Part shown: piece by piece, positions 44,053 to 44,386 of the stretch
Numbering within the stretch: position 1 is the stretch's first letter
How the letters are laid out: each line of letters begins with the position of its first letter
Assembly (NCBI GenBank): GCA_014825775.1
Contig: MVAQ01000181.1
Coordinates: 1 to 44,386, forward strand
Source of the DNA: Krasilnikovozyma curviuscula
Lineage: Eukaryota > Basidiomycota > Tremellomycetes > Cystofilobasidiales > Mrakiaceae
Reading direction: 5' to 3'
DNA length: 44,386 nt
Translations under genes and position numbers: made by a program
The notes under the pieces: model-generated
The model's database searches: none
What the model saw: the letters and a program-made list of their open reading frames with translations, nothing else
What the model was told of the DNA's origin: nothing

Positions 44053-44386
44053 GATGTTGTTTTTCACTCGGAACAAATGATGATGGCAAGCAATGTCACT
44101 AATTCTCGATCTCTTCAGCGCGCTGTCAAAGCAACCTGCCACTGTGGTTCGATTTTTTCCTTATAACCTTTTCTTGTAACATTCCCATATTAGCTCAAGC
44201 TAGCTCTGAACGAATTAGGTTGGAGGTTTTATTTAATTGCAAGATAGGAGAAAATCTATCCCTCACGTCACAGATCGAGACCAGATCTGACGCTCGACGA
44301 CGAATATCTCGAAATTCTCAATGGCACCGTGAGTTGGATCCTTTATCCCTGCCTTCTACCCTCCAGTCTAATGATTCTATTACATC
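44053..44386. other. terminal intergenic region with possible first exon of the next gene
   Basis: Mostly AT-rich with no ORF. ATGGCACC at 44321-44328 is directly followed by a consensus donor GTGAGT, the pattern of a short first coding exon like those seen elsewhere in this window. The rest of such a gene would lie outside. Confidence 0.35.

Noticed and set aside
1..44386. A gene cluster for one pathway or a defence/mobile system
   Set aside because: Neighbours belong to unrelated housekeeping and regulatory families on both strands; no transposase, integrase, repeats or biosynthetic core genes were seen.

Overview
The window is nuclear DNA of a fungus, most likely a basidiomycete yeast of the Cryptococcus/Kwoniella/Tremella type. 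Genes lie close together on both strands and nearly every one is cut into many exons by short GT-AG introns, mostly about 40-80 nt. The protein families are ordinary eukaryotic ones (diphthamide synthesis, glycogen debranching, prefoldin, CSN12-type PCI protein, bZIP, Nudix, tRNA m3C methyltransferase, a Gpr4/Gpr5-like receptor). No prokaryotic operon, rRNA, tRNA, CRISPR array or transposon was recognised. All gene models were spliced by eye using GT/AG sites, reading phase and family expectation.

Layout. 1-1430 (-): amino part of a seven-helix receptor running off the left edge. 3748-4554 (+): a small TATA-driven 79-aa protein. 5264-7918 (+): large F-box protein. 8230-9673 (-): DUF3074/START-like protein. 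10224-12248 (-): 12-exon, roughly eight-helix membrane protein. 12588-13849 (+): Cys-rich single-pass surface protein. 14202-15492 (-): poorly resolved gene with a MutL/GHKL-like first segment. 15538-17427 (+): CSN12-like PCI protein. 17532-19150 or beyond (-): RRM protein. 19603-21378 (-): unknown protein. 21603-22709 (-): second F-box-like protein. 23210-24652 (+): DPH5. 27375-29493 (+): bZIP factor behind a 2.7-kb gap and a long leader with upstream ORFs. 30196-31049 (+): prefoldin subunit 6. 31666-33795 (-): Nudix hydrolase. 33975-35558 (+): WD40 protein resembling Rpn14/PAAF1. 36092-41974 (+): glycogen debranching enzyme. 42230-44052 (+): METTL2/Trm140-type tRNA methyltransferase. 44321: possible first exon of the next gene.

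The neighbours do not form an evident pathway. The set mixes nutrient sensing and carbon storage (receptor, debranching enzyme, bZIP), translation (DPH5, tRNA m3C methylation), protein folding and turnover (prefoldin, F-box proteins, Rpn14-like) and mRNA work (CSN12/RRM). I see no convincing previously undescribed multi-gene system. The points most worth a second look are the divergent MutL-like gene sharing a 45-bp promoter gap with the CSN12 gene, the small TATA-driven gene with a 5-nt coding exon and a long intron, several micro-exons, and the uORF-rich leader of the bZIP gene.
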